Under the pieces are notes generated by a model. That model worked only from the letters and a program-made list of their open reading frames with translations, ran no database searches and was not told the origin of the DNA. Both the position numbers and the translations under genes were made by a program. A stretch of 64,000 nucleotides of DNA from assembly GCA_031280645.1 (NCBI GenBank), contig JAITGL010000010.1:1-64000 (forward strand), written 5' to 3'. This DNA comes from Tannerellaceae bacterium. GTDB lineage: Bacteria > Bacteroidota > Bacteroidia > Bacteroidales > Tannerellaceae. Positions within the stretch are counted from its first letter, which is position 1. Each line of letters opens with the position of its first letter. This document shows, piece by piece, positions 38,630-47,016 of the stretch.

Positions 38630-38744
38630 AAGGGACGAAGTGACCACAAGACAAGCGCATCATCAAGCCACGGTAAGATTAAACCCGTTTCGCCTGAAGG
38701 AAAATGCGATTTGGCAAACCAAATCTCCGCAAGGTTTTGCAACA
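38630..38744. other. 3' untranslated lead-in to array C, with an 11-12 bp inverted repeat arm
   Basis: GATTTGGCAAAC at 38708-38719 is the exact reverse complement of GTTTGCCAAATC at 39137-39148 on the far side of array C. The same left arm also contains a small local hairpin, GATTTGG-CAAA-CCAAATC. No gene is present. Confidence 0.6.
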
Positions 38745-39145
38745 ATGAGAAAGCTTGCGAAGATTACGTTCAAGGTTTTGCAACGATGAGAAAGCTTGCG
38801 AAGATTACGTTTGAGGTTTCCCAACGATGAGAAAGCTTGCGAAGATTACGTTTAAGGTTTTGCAACGATGAGAAAGCTTGCGAAGATTACGTTTGAGGTT
38901 TCCCAACGATGAGAAAGCTTGCGAAGATTACGTTTAAGGTTTTACAACGATGAAAAAGCTTGCGAAGATTACGTTTGAGGTTTCCCAACGATGAGAAAGC
39001 TTGCGAAGATTACGTTTGAGGTTTCCCAACGATGAGAAAGCTTGCGAAGATTACGTTTGAGGTTTCCCAACGATGAGAAAGCTTGCGAAGATTGCGTTTA
39101 AGGTTTTACAACGATGAGAAAGCTTGCGAAAACTGCGTTTGCCAA
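38745..39145. repeat. phased repeat array C: 10 units of 41 bp
   Basis: The word AAGCTTGCGA (first AAGCTT palindrome at 38751) recurs at 38792, 38833, 38874, 38915, 38956, 38997, 39038, 39079 and 39120, exactly 41 bases apart; the last unit diverges right after AAGCTTGCGA. Units read roughly ACGATGAGAAAGCTTGCG, then AAGATTACGTTTGAGG, then TTTCCCA; alternate units carry TTTAAGGTTTTGCA in place of TTTGAGGTTTCCCA. The array lies between the stop codon of the first giant gene and its terminator at 39250, so it is probably transcribed as part of the 3' untranslated region. It is bracketed by the 12-bp inverted repeat described at 38708/39137. Confidence 0.95.
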
Positions 39146-39216
39146 ATCCCAACTTTTTGAGGATTTAAAGGCTTGGTTGCGTTTGGCCTGACAGCGCCCC
39201 AATCATCAAAGACATA

Positions 39217-39250
39217 ACTTAGCGCCGCTTATCTATGTGTTTAGTAGCAG
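39217..39250 (+). promoter_or_regulatory. conserved 3'-UTR element, copy 1
   Basis: ACTTAGCGCCGCTTATCTAT followed by GTGTTTAGTAGCAG immediately precedes the terminator. Nearly the same block occurs at 45037-45069 before the terminator of the paralogous gene, although the DNA between each gene and this block is unrelated. It may be an RNA-processing or protein-binding site, or only a leftover of the gene duplication. Confidence 0.55.
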
Positions 39251-39286
39251 CCGGAGGGTAGGTGATCTATCTTCCGGCCTTTTTTT
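39250..39286 (+). terminator. intrinsic terminator after array C
   Basis: GCCGGAGGGTAG (39250-39261) pairs with CTATCTTCCGGC (39267-39278) with two wobble pairs across a GTGAT loop, followed by CTTTTTTTGC. It ends the transcript of the first giant gene about 620 bases beyond its stop codon. Confidence 0.85.
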
Positions 39287-39572
39287 GCTTTGTATTTACT
39301 GATATGGGGCTATATCTTCTTGTGTGAAGCAAATTTTCCTGTGAGAATATTTAAACTAAAAGTGATTTCTAATTTCAGTAATTCGACGTTATATCGGTAT
39401 CGTATACTAAATGCAGATCGTTAAGCAACGATGCAGGTTATGCGCTTAAATAATGCCGTTGGAAACGCGTAATAACTAATAGTATATTTGCATATCAAAA
39501 TCATTCTTTTATCATATAATTAGTATTGTCGGTAGAATTTTTATGGATCAACGGCGTTTTTTCGAGCTATAA
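39287..39572. other. AT-rich intergenic region before the second giant gene
   Basis: Nothing recognisable: no gene, array or strong hairpin is seen between the terminator at 39250 and the promoter at 39573. Confidence 0.4.
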
Positions 39573-39603
39573 TTTGCGGATATAAAAAAAAGATATAGAT
39601 TTG
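39573..39603 (+). promoter_or_regulatory. promoter of the second giant secreted-protein gene
   Basis: TTTG at 39573-39576 and TAGATTTG at 39596-39603, 19 bases apart, fit the Bacteroidota promoter consensus. Transcription would start near 39610, about 130 bases before the ATG, a leader length much like that of the first paralogue. Confidence 0.7.
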
Positions 39604-39742
39604 CAGTCGAAATTTGAATGAAAATGCAGGCGGAAGAGACCGCTGCTAACACATAATAAAAGACACATAAACACAACACTCTTTTTTGTATTACTATTTT
39701 TTTCTGCTTTACTGAATAATAAACATTATAACTTTTTTTGGT

Positions 39743-42700
39743 ATGAGACATATAGGTAGATTTGACAAGCACGCAATTGCTGTTATTCTTACATTATTAT
39801 TATGTATGATAGCTCCGTTTGCCAAGGCACAAACAATTACATTAAACCCTGTTCCCGTGCAGATGTTTACTCTGAAAAACGGACTAGTTATAACGCCGGC
39901 AAAGAAAATATGCCTGCGCGATTATGTTGCCAGTTCCCCAGGAGCCGGCCCTATGACGTTTACAGGCAGTACCGTAAATGCGGTTGCCAGCTTTAATATA
40001 GCCGGCGATACTGCTACCGTTACGGCCTTCCCATCGGCTGTTGGAGTGGAAACTTCATTCACATATACGGTTACTCATGGCAGTTATACGGCTAACGGAA
40101 CTGTTATAGTTAGGGTAATTGAGGGCGACAAATTGCCGGGATTTATTGATCCCGTAGATATTACTTCGTGTTTCGACAATATGGGAACGGTGACTTTCAC
40201 AGCGAGGTCTGTTATGAGCTCGACGCCTGAAGTGAATTATTGCAGCGTGCCGCTTATAGCCGACTTGAATCACGACGGAAAACCGGAGATAATAAACCTT
40301 TATACTACATATCCAGCCGGATTGGCTTATGGATATTGGCGGGGCGTATTAATTTATGATCAGGCATGGAACCTGACAGCGCAATTGCCTTTCAGGAATT
40401 CATCAAACCAGGAAATGGTCTTTCAATCGGGCGCCGATACTTACCACTGGCCGATGAATGCCGCTTTGGTTGATTCCGACCGCGACGGAACCGTAGAATT
40501 GATCTTTACAGCTCCTAACGGCGGCAGCAACAATAACAACTACCGGAACAGGGTTATATCATACAAACTAGTCTGGAGCGGTACGACATACTCTCTACAG
40601 GAGAATCCGAAATGGGGCTCATGGCCGGAGCACAATACCGGCAACACTAACTATTTTAAACCGATGCCGCAAATTTGCGACTTTGACGGCGACGGAGTTC
40701 CGGAAATAATGGTATACAATAAAATTTTCAACGCTGTGAACGGACAGTTGTTACAGTCGTATACAGGCCTGGGAACCGCTTTGGCAACAGACAACAGCAA
40801 TGGCGGCACCCACCCCGGCTTTATAGGGCTTAACAGGCTTGCCCCGAATGGTCTCAGCAATGGCGATAAGCGATTGGCTTACGCAGCTATTTACGATATA
40901 GCCGGAGGCGGCCCTGAAGGCAAAGATCCCGACGGAATATACGACGTTGTGGCCGGAGGAAAGATATATGTTGTGAAAAACACTGTTGGCGGCGCATGGC
41001 CCGGCTCTCCGGTGCAAACTTTCACACAGGCCGGGGTAAATGACGGATTTACCGCCGTGGGTGACGTGGATGGAGATGATATTCCTGATGTAGTGACGAT
41101 AAATTCTACGGCAAATAGCAGTACAGGCGGTATTCAGATATCTGTATGGAACCAGCACGTTGGTCTTATAGCCCAGAGATCATTTAGCATATCAGGACGT
41201 AGTACGGGAAGCAACTCGTATGTATTTGTAGGAGATATTGACGGAAGGGAACAAATTGTGAATGGCGTAACATATCGTTTGCCCGAAATAGCTGTGCTTA
41301 GCGGAGACTTGGCCATACCTACAGTAACAGTAGACAGGCAAAACTTTATCCACCCCAATGTTTACAGTGCGTTGACGCAAAGCGGTACTACAAACGGCAA
41401 TGGCGTATTGTTTGCAGTTACCATTGACAAGGCGGCAGGCGTCTCTACCGGCAACAAACTGAAACTCTCGTTTGTTTTGGAACATGAGGATAGCTCTACC
41501 GACACAGGCTTTACCATGTTTGACTTCGATAATGACGGAATAAACGAGATATGTTATCGCGACATGGTGTCGTTGCGTATCCTTAAACCGGTCAGACCTT
41601 ATGTGACCTATGGTTATACCGGTTCCGACGTTATCCTGCTTAAGCAGGCAATGGGTTCATATACCGGCTTTGAATTTCCGGTTATAGCCGATATCGACGG
41701 CGATTCATCTGCCGACATGGTTGTAACCGGCGGCGCCAGTGGCAGCACCAATAATTATAGCGATCCCATGTGGGCGATATTCTCAAACGGCGACAAATTC
41801 GCCCCGGCATGGCCCGTATGGAACCAGCCCATGTACGATCCTTTCAAGATCAGGCCCGACAGCATTACCACGCCCATCGGCCCCGCTCCAAACCGCCTGC
41901 AATACAAATTCGACAGAGAAATTAAGAACGCCGCAGGCCAGGTTACAAATGTGATTAAGGACTACCAGCCCTTTAACGGCAACCTGATACAGGCCACATA
42001 TATAGACCCGGCCGTATTCCCGAAGTACGAGCCGCTTGTTTACCTTATAGACGCCTATATCGACGATCATACAACAACTAACGCTCCCAGGATCCGCAGA
42101 TCGGGAACCAACACCTGTATCGACATCAGGATTGGAAACAGAAACTCGGCTAATTCGGCCATTGCGGCTAACTTGCCGGTAAGAGTATACAAGAACAACA
42201 AGGTGGATCCGTACAGTACATATAATGTATATAGCTCAACCCTGGCAACCGTATACAACGGCGGAACAACAAGCTTTGTGGCCGGCAACCAGCTTGGAAC
42301 TGCATTCAAGCTTAATCCCGGCGCTTATAAGGATATAACCATCAATCTGGGTAATCTCAGCGAAACCGATATTTACATAGTTCGCCTCGGCGATGATAGC
42401 AACGCGTCAGCATGGCGTTTCGGCGTAAACGGAGGCGATCGTTATGGAACCACATTTGCCTGCCCCGATTTCAACGAAGGCATAGGCGTAGCCACCAAAC
42501 CTTTCCGCGACTGCAACTGGTGCAACCAGGTAGTAAGAGCCGCCCGCTATCAAACCATCAGCGACTTCTACACCATCCAGGAGTTTTGCGATACAACCAT
42601 GTACCTTCTTACAAACGATATCCTCCCCGTGCTTCCAAAAGCCCCCGACACTTTCAGCTTCATGGATACCGTAAGGATCGGCCCCTGGAACATCATTACT

Positions 42701-44944
42701 CCTCCAAAGGCAGGATACCTCACATTCAACAATGTTCAAGGCCCGGCCGCCGCCGTTACTTACCACCACGACGCCCGCGCTCCACTCCCGCTGGGCATCG
42801 ACTCATTCCAGTACAGCATGACGTATTGGGACGAAGCGGCCTCGCCTCCCGCAATTAAAACATCTACGTCAACCGCATATATATATGTAATAAAAAGCTC
42901 CTCCGGAGGTTTCTCAACCTGCTATAACACCATTACAAATATCAAGATATCCGAAAATCCGACAGGCGTTCGCTTCAACTGGTTCAACGCATTGAATCAA
43001 CCGATAGAAACAGGCACGATTGAGCATATAACCGGCCAAATGCTGTCAGACTCCGTTTATTTTCTCAAACCGATAATGACAGGCATAACCGGAGCGCCGG
43101 GGCAAACCCTCACCGCCGCCCAACTTAACTACTACAAAGCCCTCAACTTCCCACTCGGAAAAATAACCGTCCGCCTTGTAACCTACCCCGCCAAGCCCAC
43201 CTCGATGATGCGCTGGACGGGCCACGTAAACCGCCAATGGCGCGACCCCCGCAACTGGGTAGAAGTACTGACCGATAACGGACGGGAAGTAACGTCGCCC
43301 GTTAGCTATGCGCCCGCAGAATGTTCCAACGTTATCATCCCGTCTAACGTTAATTACTACCCCGAACTCGCCGACAGCGCAAATTGTAACAACATTGCGC
43401 TCAAAGACCGGGCCATGCTGCGCAACCCACACATGCTGAAATACGCCGCCGCCTCCGTTGAATTTAAGCTCAAGGGAGCCGAGCGCGACCGCTTCGTGAT
43501 GTGGTCGGCCCCGCTCATGAGCATGTACTCCGGCGACTATCACTCCCGGACAGGCAACGCTCCACAATGGGGCGACGTGTTCATGAACCGCTTCCAGTTC
43601 GCCAACCCCGACGGCGGCGGAACCCCCGAAGTAAACCGCTTCACCGCCACCTTTGCCGCCGTTGACCATCCGCTGCCGCTTGGCGCAGCCTTTAACCTCA
43701 AGGTAACCACCACCACAGCCACCCGCGACAGCCTCCTCCGCTTTCCCCGGGCCGAAAACTCATATACGCTGCCCGGAGGAACCACGGTCAACCTCCCCTC
43801 GCGAACCAACCGCGCCAAGTTCATAACCCACGGTAAGACCCTCAACGCGCAGGGCCAGTTCCAACTCGACGTATCCGGCGACATGACCGCCGCCGGAACC
43901 CAGCGGCTCGTACAGATCGTGAACCCCTACATGGCCTACCTGAGCGTCGACTCCTTCCTGAAGTACAACACAAACATCAGCAGCGGATACTACATCTGGA
44001 ACGGCGAAGTAGGCGCCGACATGACCGCCTTGGCCTTCACCAGCGGCAACCGCATCTCGGTAACAACGCCGCCCCTGGCGCTGCAATCGCCGTCGCTCGC
44101 CTATATCCCGCCCCTGCAATCGTTCTTCGTAGCCAAAACCTCGGCCGGAACCCCGCTCGGAACCGTAAACATGTCGCCCTACTGGACCACCACCTCGCCC
44201 ACGGCGCCCTACACCCTGCGAGCATCAACCATGGTTAAGTCGGGCGGCGTAATGAACATCGCCCTTACCAACGGAGCAAAGAGCGCCCACGCAGCCATGA
44301 TACACACCATCGGCTCCGGCCCCTCGCTCGACCGCGAAGACATGCCCGCCGTGATACACACCGTAGACAACGAAACATCGCTCGCCGTATACACATACTC
44401 AACAACCAACGAACCGCTGGCCATCAACAGCAGCGAGCACTTCAACATGACCCCCGTTAGCCTCGGCATAACCGTAAAAACCGCCGGCGAATACCGCCTC
44501 GAGTTTACCAACCTCGAAACCTTTGGTTACGACGTAACCCTTGTAGACAAGCAGCAAGGCAACAAGCAAACCGACCTCCGGCAAAACCCCGCGTACTCCT
44601 TCGCCGTAACCAACCCCGCAGGCAGCCCCATCGTCGAGCTGAACAACCGCTTCGAGCTGCGCTTTACCTACACCGGCAAAGGCATAACCATCACCGGCGT
44701 CGAGCCCGTTAACCCATCCCCGGCGCTCCATGTAGCCGCCGGCCGCGGATACGTTGAAGTATCCTCAACCGAAGGCCCCATCGAATCCCTCCAGGTTTAC
44801 GACGCCGCCGGCCGCCGGATATACAACAACCCCGGCGTAAACAGCGCCCGGCAACGCATATCCATAGCCGGCAACCAAGCCATGTATATCATAAAAGCAA
44901 TCATTGGCGGACGCTTACACACCGCAAAAGCCATTATCAGATAG
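39743..44944 (+). CDS. giant secreted protein, paralogue of the preceding one, type IX secretion tail
   Basis: A 1,733-residue protein with a signal peptide ending near APFAKAQ and the same layout as its neighbour: DxDxDG loops at about residues 173 (ADLNHDGKPEIIN), 243, 312 (CDFDGDGVPEIMVYN), 396, 440, 593 and 650; a WTGHVNRQWRDPRNW segment; and a C-terminal type IX sorting domain (SLQVYDAAGRRIY ... MYIIKAIIGGRLHTAKAIIR). Similarity between the two is moderate in the first third and very high over the last 800 residues (VMWSAPLMSMYSGDYH, RLVQIVNPYMAYLSVDSFLK are almost the same in both). This points to tandem duplication followed by N-terminal divergence or C-terminal gene conversion. The function is unknown; adhesion or a surface structural role is plausible. 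Confidence 0.85.
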   Translation: MRHIGRFDKHAIAVILTLLLCMIAPFAKAQTITLNPVPVQMFTLKNGLVITPAKKICLRDYVASSPGAGPMTFTGSTVNAVASFNIAGDTATVTAFPSAVGVETSFTYTVTHGSYTANGTVIVRVIEGDKLPGFIDPVDITSCFDNMGTVTFTARSVMSSTPEVNYCSVPLIADLNHDGKPEIINLYTTYPAGLAYGYWRGVLIYDQAWNLTAQLPFRNSSNQEMVFQSGADTYHWPMNAALVDSDRDGTVELIFTAPNGGSNNNNYRNRVISYKLVWSGTTYSLQENPKWGSWPEHNTGNTNYFKPMPQICDFDGDGVPEIMVYNKIFNAVNGQLLQSYTGLGTALATDNSNGGTHPGFIGLNRLAPNGLSNGDKRLAYAAIYDIAGGGPEGKDPDGIYDVVAGGKIYVVKNTVGGAWPGSPVQTFTQAGVNDGFTAVGDVDGDDIPDVVTINSTANSSTGGIQISVWNQHVGLIAQRSFSISGRSTGSNSYVFVGDIDGREQIVNGVTYRLPEIAVLSGDLAIPTVTVDRQNFIHPNVYSALTQSGTTNGNGVLFAVTIDKAAGVSTGNKLKLSFVLEHEDSSTDTGFTMFDFDNDGINEICYRDMVSLRILKPVRPYVTYGYTGSDVILLKQAMGSYTGFEFPVIADIDGDSSADMVVTGGASGSTNNYSDPMWAIFSNGDKFAPAWPVWNQPMYDPFKIRPDSITTPIGPAPNRLQYKFDREIKNAAGQVTNVIKDYQPFNGNLIQATYIDPAVFPKYEPLVYLIDAYIDDHTTTNAPRIRRSGTNTCIDIRIGNRNSANSAIAANLPVRVYKNNKVDPYSTYNVYSSTLATVYNGGTTSFVAGNQLGTAFKLNPGAYKDITINLGNLSETDIYIVRLGDDSNASAWRFGVNGGDRYGTTFACPDFNEGIGVATKPFRDCNWCNQVVRAARYQTISDFYTIQEFCDTTMYLLTNDILPVLPKAPDTFSFMDTVRIGPWNIITPPKAGYLTFNNVQGPAAAVTYHHDARAPLPLGIDSFQYSMTYWDEAASPPAIKTSTSTAYIYVIKSSSGGFSTCYNTITNIKISENPTGVRFNWFNALNQPIETGTIEHITGQMLSDSVYFLKPIMTGITGAPGQTLTAAQLNYYKALNFPLGKITVRLVTYPAKPTSMMRWTGHVNRQWRDPRNWVEVLTDNGREVTSPVSYAPAECSNVIIPSNVNYYPELADSANCNNIALKDRAMLRNPHMLKYAAASVEFKLKGAERDRFVMWSAPLMSMYSGDYHSRTGNAPQWGDVFMNRFQFANPDGGGTPEVNRFTATFAAVDHPLPLGAAFNLKVTTTTATRDSLLRFPRAENSYTLPGGTTVNLPSRTNRAKFITHGKTLNAQGQFQLDVSGDMTAAGTQRLVQIVNPYMAYLSVDSFLKYNTNISSGYYIWNGEVGADMTALAFTSGNRISVTTPPLALQSPSLAYIPPLQSFFVAKTSAGTPLGTVNMSPYWTTTSPTAPYTLRASTMVKSGGVMNIALTNGAKSAHAAMIHTIGSGPSLDREDMPAVIHTVDNETSLAVYTYSTTNEPLAINSSEHFNMTPVSLGITVKTAGEYRLEFTNLETFGYDVTLVDKQQGNKQTDLRQNPAYSFAVTNPAGSPIVELNNRFELRFTYTGKGITITGVEPVNPSPALHVAAGRGYVEVSSTEGPIESLQVYDAAGRRIYNNPGVNSARQRISIAGNQAMYIIKAIIGGRLHTAKAIIR

Positions 44945-44950
44945 AAACGG

Positions 44951-45014
44951 AAAGTGGAGAAACGATGATTACCTCCTCCAAACATATACACAACAATCAT
45001 CCGCTCTCCACTTT
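44951..45014 (+). other. long imperfect hairpin just after the second giant gene
   Basis: AAAGTGGAGAAACGATGATT (44951-44970) and AATCATCCGCTCTCCACTTT (44995-45014) pair at 18 of 20 positions around a 24-base loop. No T-run follows directly, and the true terminator lies 60 bases on, so this may act as an RNA-stability element. Confidence 0.6.
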
Positions 45015-45036
45015 ACCATACGGTAGCAAAAAAAAT

Positions 45037-45069
45037 ACTTAGCGCCACTTTCTATGTGTTTAGTAACAG
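45037..45069 (+). promoter_or_regulatory. conserved 3'-UTR element, copy 2
   Basis: ACTTAGCGCCACTTTCTATG followed by TGTTTAGTAACAG, nearly the same as 39217-39250, again immediately upstream of the terminator. Confidence 0.55.
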
Positions 45070-45071
45070 TA

Positions 45072-45109
45072 GTCGGAGAGTCTGTCGGTCAGCTCTCCGA
45101 CATTTTTTT
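45072..45109 (+). terminator. intrinsic terminator of the second giant gene
   Basis: GTCGGAGAG (45072-45080) pairs with CTCTCCGAC (45093-45101), followed by ATTTTTTTG. The loop is 12 bases. Confidence 0.85.
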
Positions 45110-45305
45110 GCCCTGGAATAATCCCCCCGGAGGAAACAAGCCGCCCCCATGTTTTTTAAGATATAACAAAGCGTATTCTTCCATGGCAAAGCTCATCCTG
45201 TACATGGCGTTATCCATCGCGGCCGCCGCATAAGCGGAAAGCAGCTAAAGGAGCCCCCGTCGGGCTTTGCTTTACATTATGCCGGCCTCCCCCAAAGGGC
45301 GCCTG

Positions 45306-45660
45306 GCTCTCAACAACTGTTGAAAGGGAGTATAAGGCCGGAAAAAGGCTTTCAAAAGCTTTTGAAAAGGAGAATCAGTCCGCAAAATGGCTTTCAAAAG
45401 CTTTTGACAGGAAGGATCAGGCCAAAAAATGACTTTCAAAAGCTTTTGACAGGGAGGATCAGGCCAAAAAAGACTTTCAAAAGCTTTTGACAGGAAGAAT
45501 CAGTCCAAAAATGGCTTTCAAAAGCTTTTGACAGGGAAAATCAAGCCAAAAAATGGCTTTCAAAAGCTTTTGACAGGGGAAATCAAGCCCAAACATGACT
45601 TTCAAAAGCTTTTGACAGGGGAAATCAGTCCAAAAAAGACTGTCAAAAGCTTTTGAAAGA
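45306..45660. repeat. phased palindrome array D: 9 units of 41-42 bp
   Basis: The perfect 12-bp palindrome CAAAAGCTTTTG starts at 45353, 45395, 45437, 45478, 45519, 45561, 45603 and 45644, and a diverged copy (CAACAACTGTTG) at 45311; steps are 42 or 41 bases. Linkers repeat the pattern ACAGGRARRATCAGKCCAAA. The array is downstream of the terminator of the second giant gene and upstream of the DUF5063 promoter, so it is probably not part of either main transcript. Confidence 0.94.
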
Positions 45661-45832
45661 CGGAAAACAAAAACGCTTTGCCCGCCAAATGCGTTTACCC
45701 CGGCAAAAAATACCGGCCGTTATGCCTGCAACGCTTTTGAAAAAAGCATTGTAGCCATCCGGATAAGCCTGCCCGCCGAAGGCGCCGGCCCCATGCCTCG
45801 CTCGAAAAATCCCCCAAATTTGAAATTATCGT

Positions 45833-45840
45833 TATATTTG
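45833..45840 (+). promoter_or_regulatory. -7 box (TATATTTG) abutting the DUF5063 start
   Basis: TATATTTG matches TAnnTTTG and is followed by only CGGCA before the ATG at 45846, as at rpiA. The transcript may be leaderless. No clear -33 element. Confidence 0.45.
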
Positions 45841-45845
45841 CGGCA

Positions 45846-46433
45846 ATGAACGAAAAAAGCAATAACATATCTACTACGGATAACACGATTTACAATCCTC
45901 AAACAATAGATTTTGTAAAAACAGCTTTGGCTTACTGCTCGCTGATGGAAGCAGGCGAAGAAGCCGGCGCCGGCCCCTTTATCAACAAGGCTACAAAGCT
46001 CCTCCCAATGTTGTATCTGAAGGCGCTCATGCTCCCCGAATTATATTCGGACAACGATTTCGACGAGCCCGGCGCATGGCTCTGCGTTACCGAAAGCATG
46101 TACGAAGCCGTGCGGACAAGAATAGCCGCACTGCTTGGCGAAAACGACGCCTACCTCGAAACCTTCCACCCCGATATGCCGCTAAGCGACGCGCCCATAG
46201 CTGCATTCATCTCCGAAGACCTGGCCGACGTTTACCAGGACGCATGCGCTCTTTGCCTGCTCTTCAGGGAAGGAAGCAGCGAGGCGATGCTCCGGGCCGT
46301 AGCCATTTGCAAAGCCAACTTTGAACTCTATTGGGGGCAAAAGCTGCTCAACGCCTTGAAGGCCCTGCACGCCCTGCGTTATCCGGCAAACGATATGGAA
46401 ATGTTGCACAACAATATAGAGGATGATGAATAA
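45846..46433 (+). CDS. DUF5063 domain protein
   Basis: A 195-residue soluble, helical, acidic protein with no signal peptide. The pattern (NPQTIDFVKTALAYCSLME, FINKATKLLPMLYLKALML, ISEDLADVYQDACALCLLFR, ANFELYWGQKLLNALKALHA) fits DUF5063, a Bacteroidota family of unknown function that is regularly found directly upstream of the 3'-5' exonuclease and the RlmI-type methyltransferase, as here. It overlaps the exonuclease gene by 11 bases, so expression is coupled. A role in RNA metabolism can be inferred only from this association. Confidence 0.75.
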   Translation: MNEKSNNISTTDNTIYNPQTIDFVKTALAYCSLMEAGEEAGAGPFINKATKLLPMLYLKALMLPELYSDNDFDEPGAWLCVTESMYEAVRTRIAALLGENDAYLETFHPDMPLSDAPIAAFISEDLADVYQDACALCLLFREGSSEAMLRAVAICKANFELYWGQKLLNALKALHALRYPANDMEMLHNNIEDDE

Positions 46434-47016
46434 CAGTAAAATTACCAAAGCGGAGCTTGCCGGCCTCCCGATCGAAGAATATTCGGGAAAGATAGTATTG
46501 GTAGACAGCGATGAAGATGTTGAAAAGGCCGTAACCGAGCTTTCGCAACAATCAAAAATAGGATTCGACACCGAAACCCGCCCCAGCTTCAGGAAAGGCC
46601 ACCGGTACAACGTTGCCCTGATGCAGTTTGCCACCGAAAACGCCTGCTACCTGTTCCGCATCAACAAAATAGGAATCCCCCAGCCGCTGATAGGCTTCCT
46701 TGCCGATCCCGGCGTAACGAAAATAGGTCTTTCGCTCCGCGACGACTTTAGCGCCATACGGCGGCGAACCGAAACGCCCCTGTGCGGCTTCCTCGATTTG
46801 CAAGACTATGTAGGGCAGTTCGGCATAGCCGACGCAAGCCTTCAAAAGATTTACGCCATACTTTTCGGCAAAAAGATTTCAAAACGGCAAAGGCTCACCA
46901 ACTGGGAAGCCCCGGCGCTGTCGGAATGGCAGCAAAAGTACGCCGCGCTCGACGCATGGGCCTGCCTCGTAATACACACTCATCTCAGCAATGGAAAACA
47001 ACAGCCATTACAGTAA
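46423..47016 (+). CDS. 3'-5' exonuclease (RNase D/WRN-type DEDDy fold)
   Basis: A 197-residue single-domain exonuclease. The DEDDy metal-binding residues are visible: Asp49 and Glu51 in GFDTETRP (Exo I), Asp107 or Asp108 in SLRDDF (Exo II), and Tyr173 and Asp177 in YAALDAWA (Exo III). It lacks the HRDC domains of true RNase D, so it could act on RNA or DNA. It sits between DUF5063 and the rRNA methyltransferase with overlaps at both ends (11 and 26 bases), supporting a role in RNA maturation or quality control. Confidence 0.88.
   Translation: MMNNSKITKAELAGLPIEEYSGKIVLVDSDEDVEKAVTELSQQSKIGFDTETRPSFRKGHRYNVALMQFATENACYLFRINKIGIPQPLIGFLADPGVTKIGLSLRDDFSAIRRRTETPLCGFLDLQDYVGQFGIADASLQKIYAILFGKKISKRQRLTNWEAPALSEWQQKYAALDAWACLVIHTHLSNGKQQPLQ

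Noticed and set aside
38745..39145. CRISPR array
   Set aside because: Whole units, including the parts between the cores, are conserved; there are no unique spacers, and no cas genes occur in the window. The same applies to arrays A, B and D.
43046..43669. A 207-residue minus-strand frame inside the second giant gene
   Set aside because: It is a shadow of GC-rich codons of the real plus-strand gene; a similar shadow occurs at the matching place in the first paralogue (36851-37399).
45256..45270. Small hairpin AGCCC/GGGCT followed by TTGCTTT as a terminator
   Set aside because: The stem is only five base pairs and no gene ends near it.
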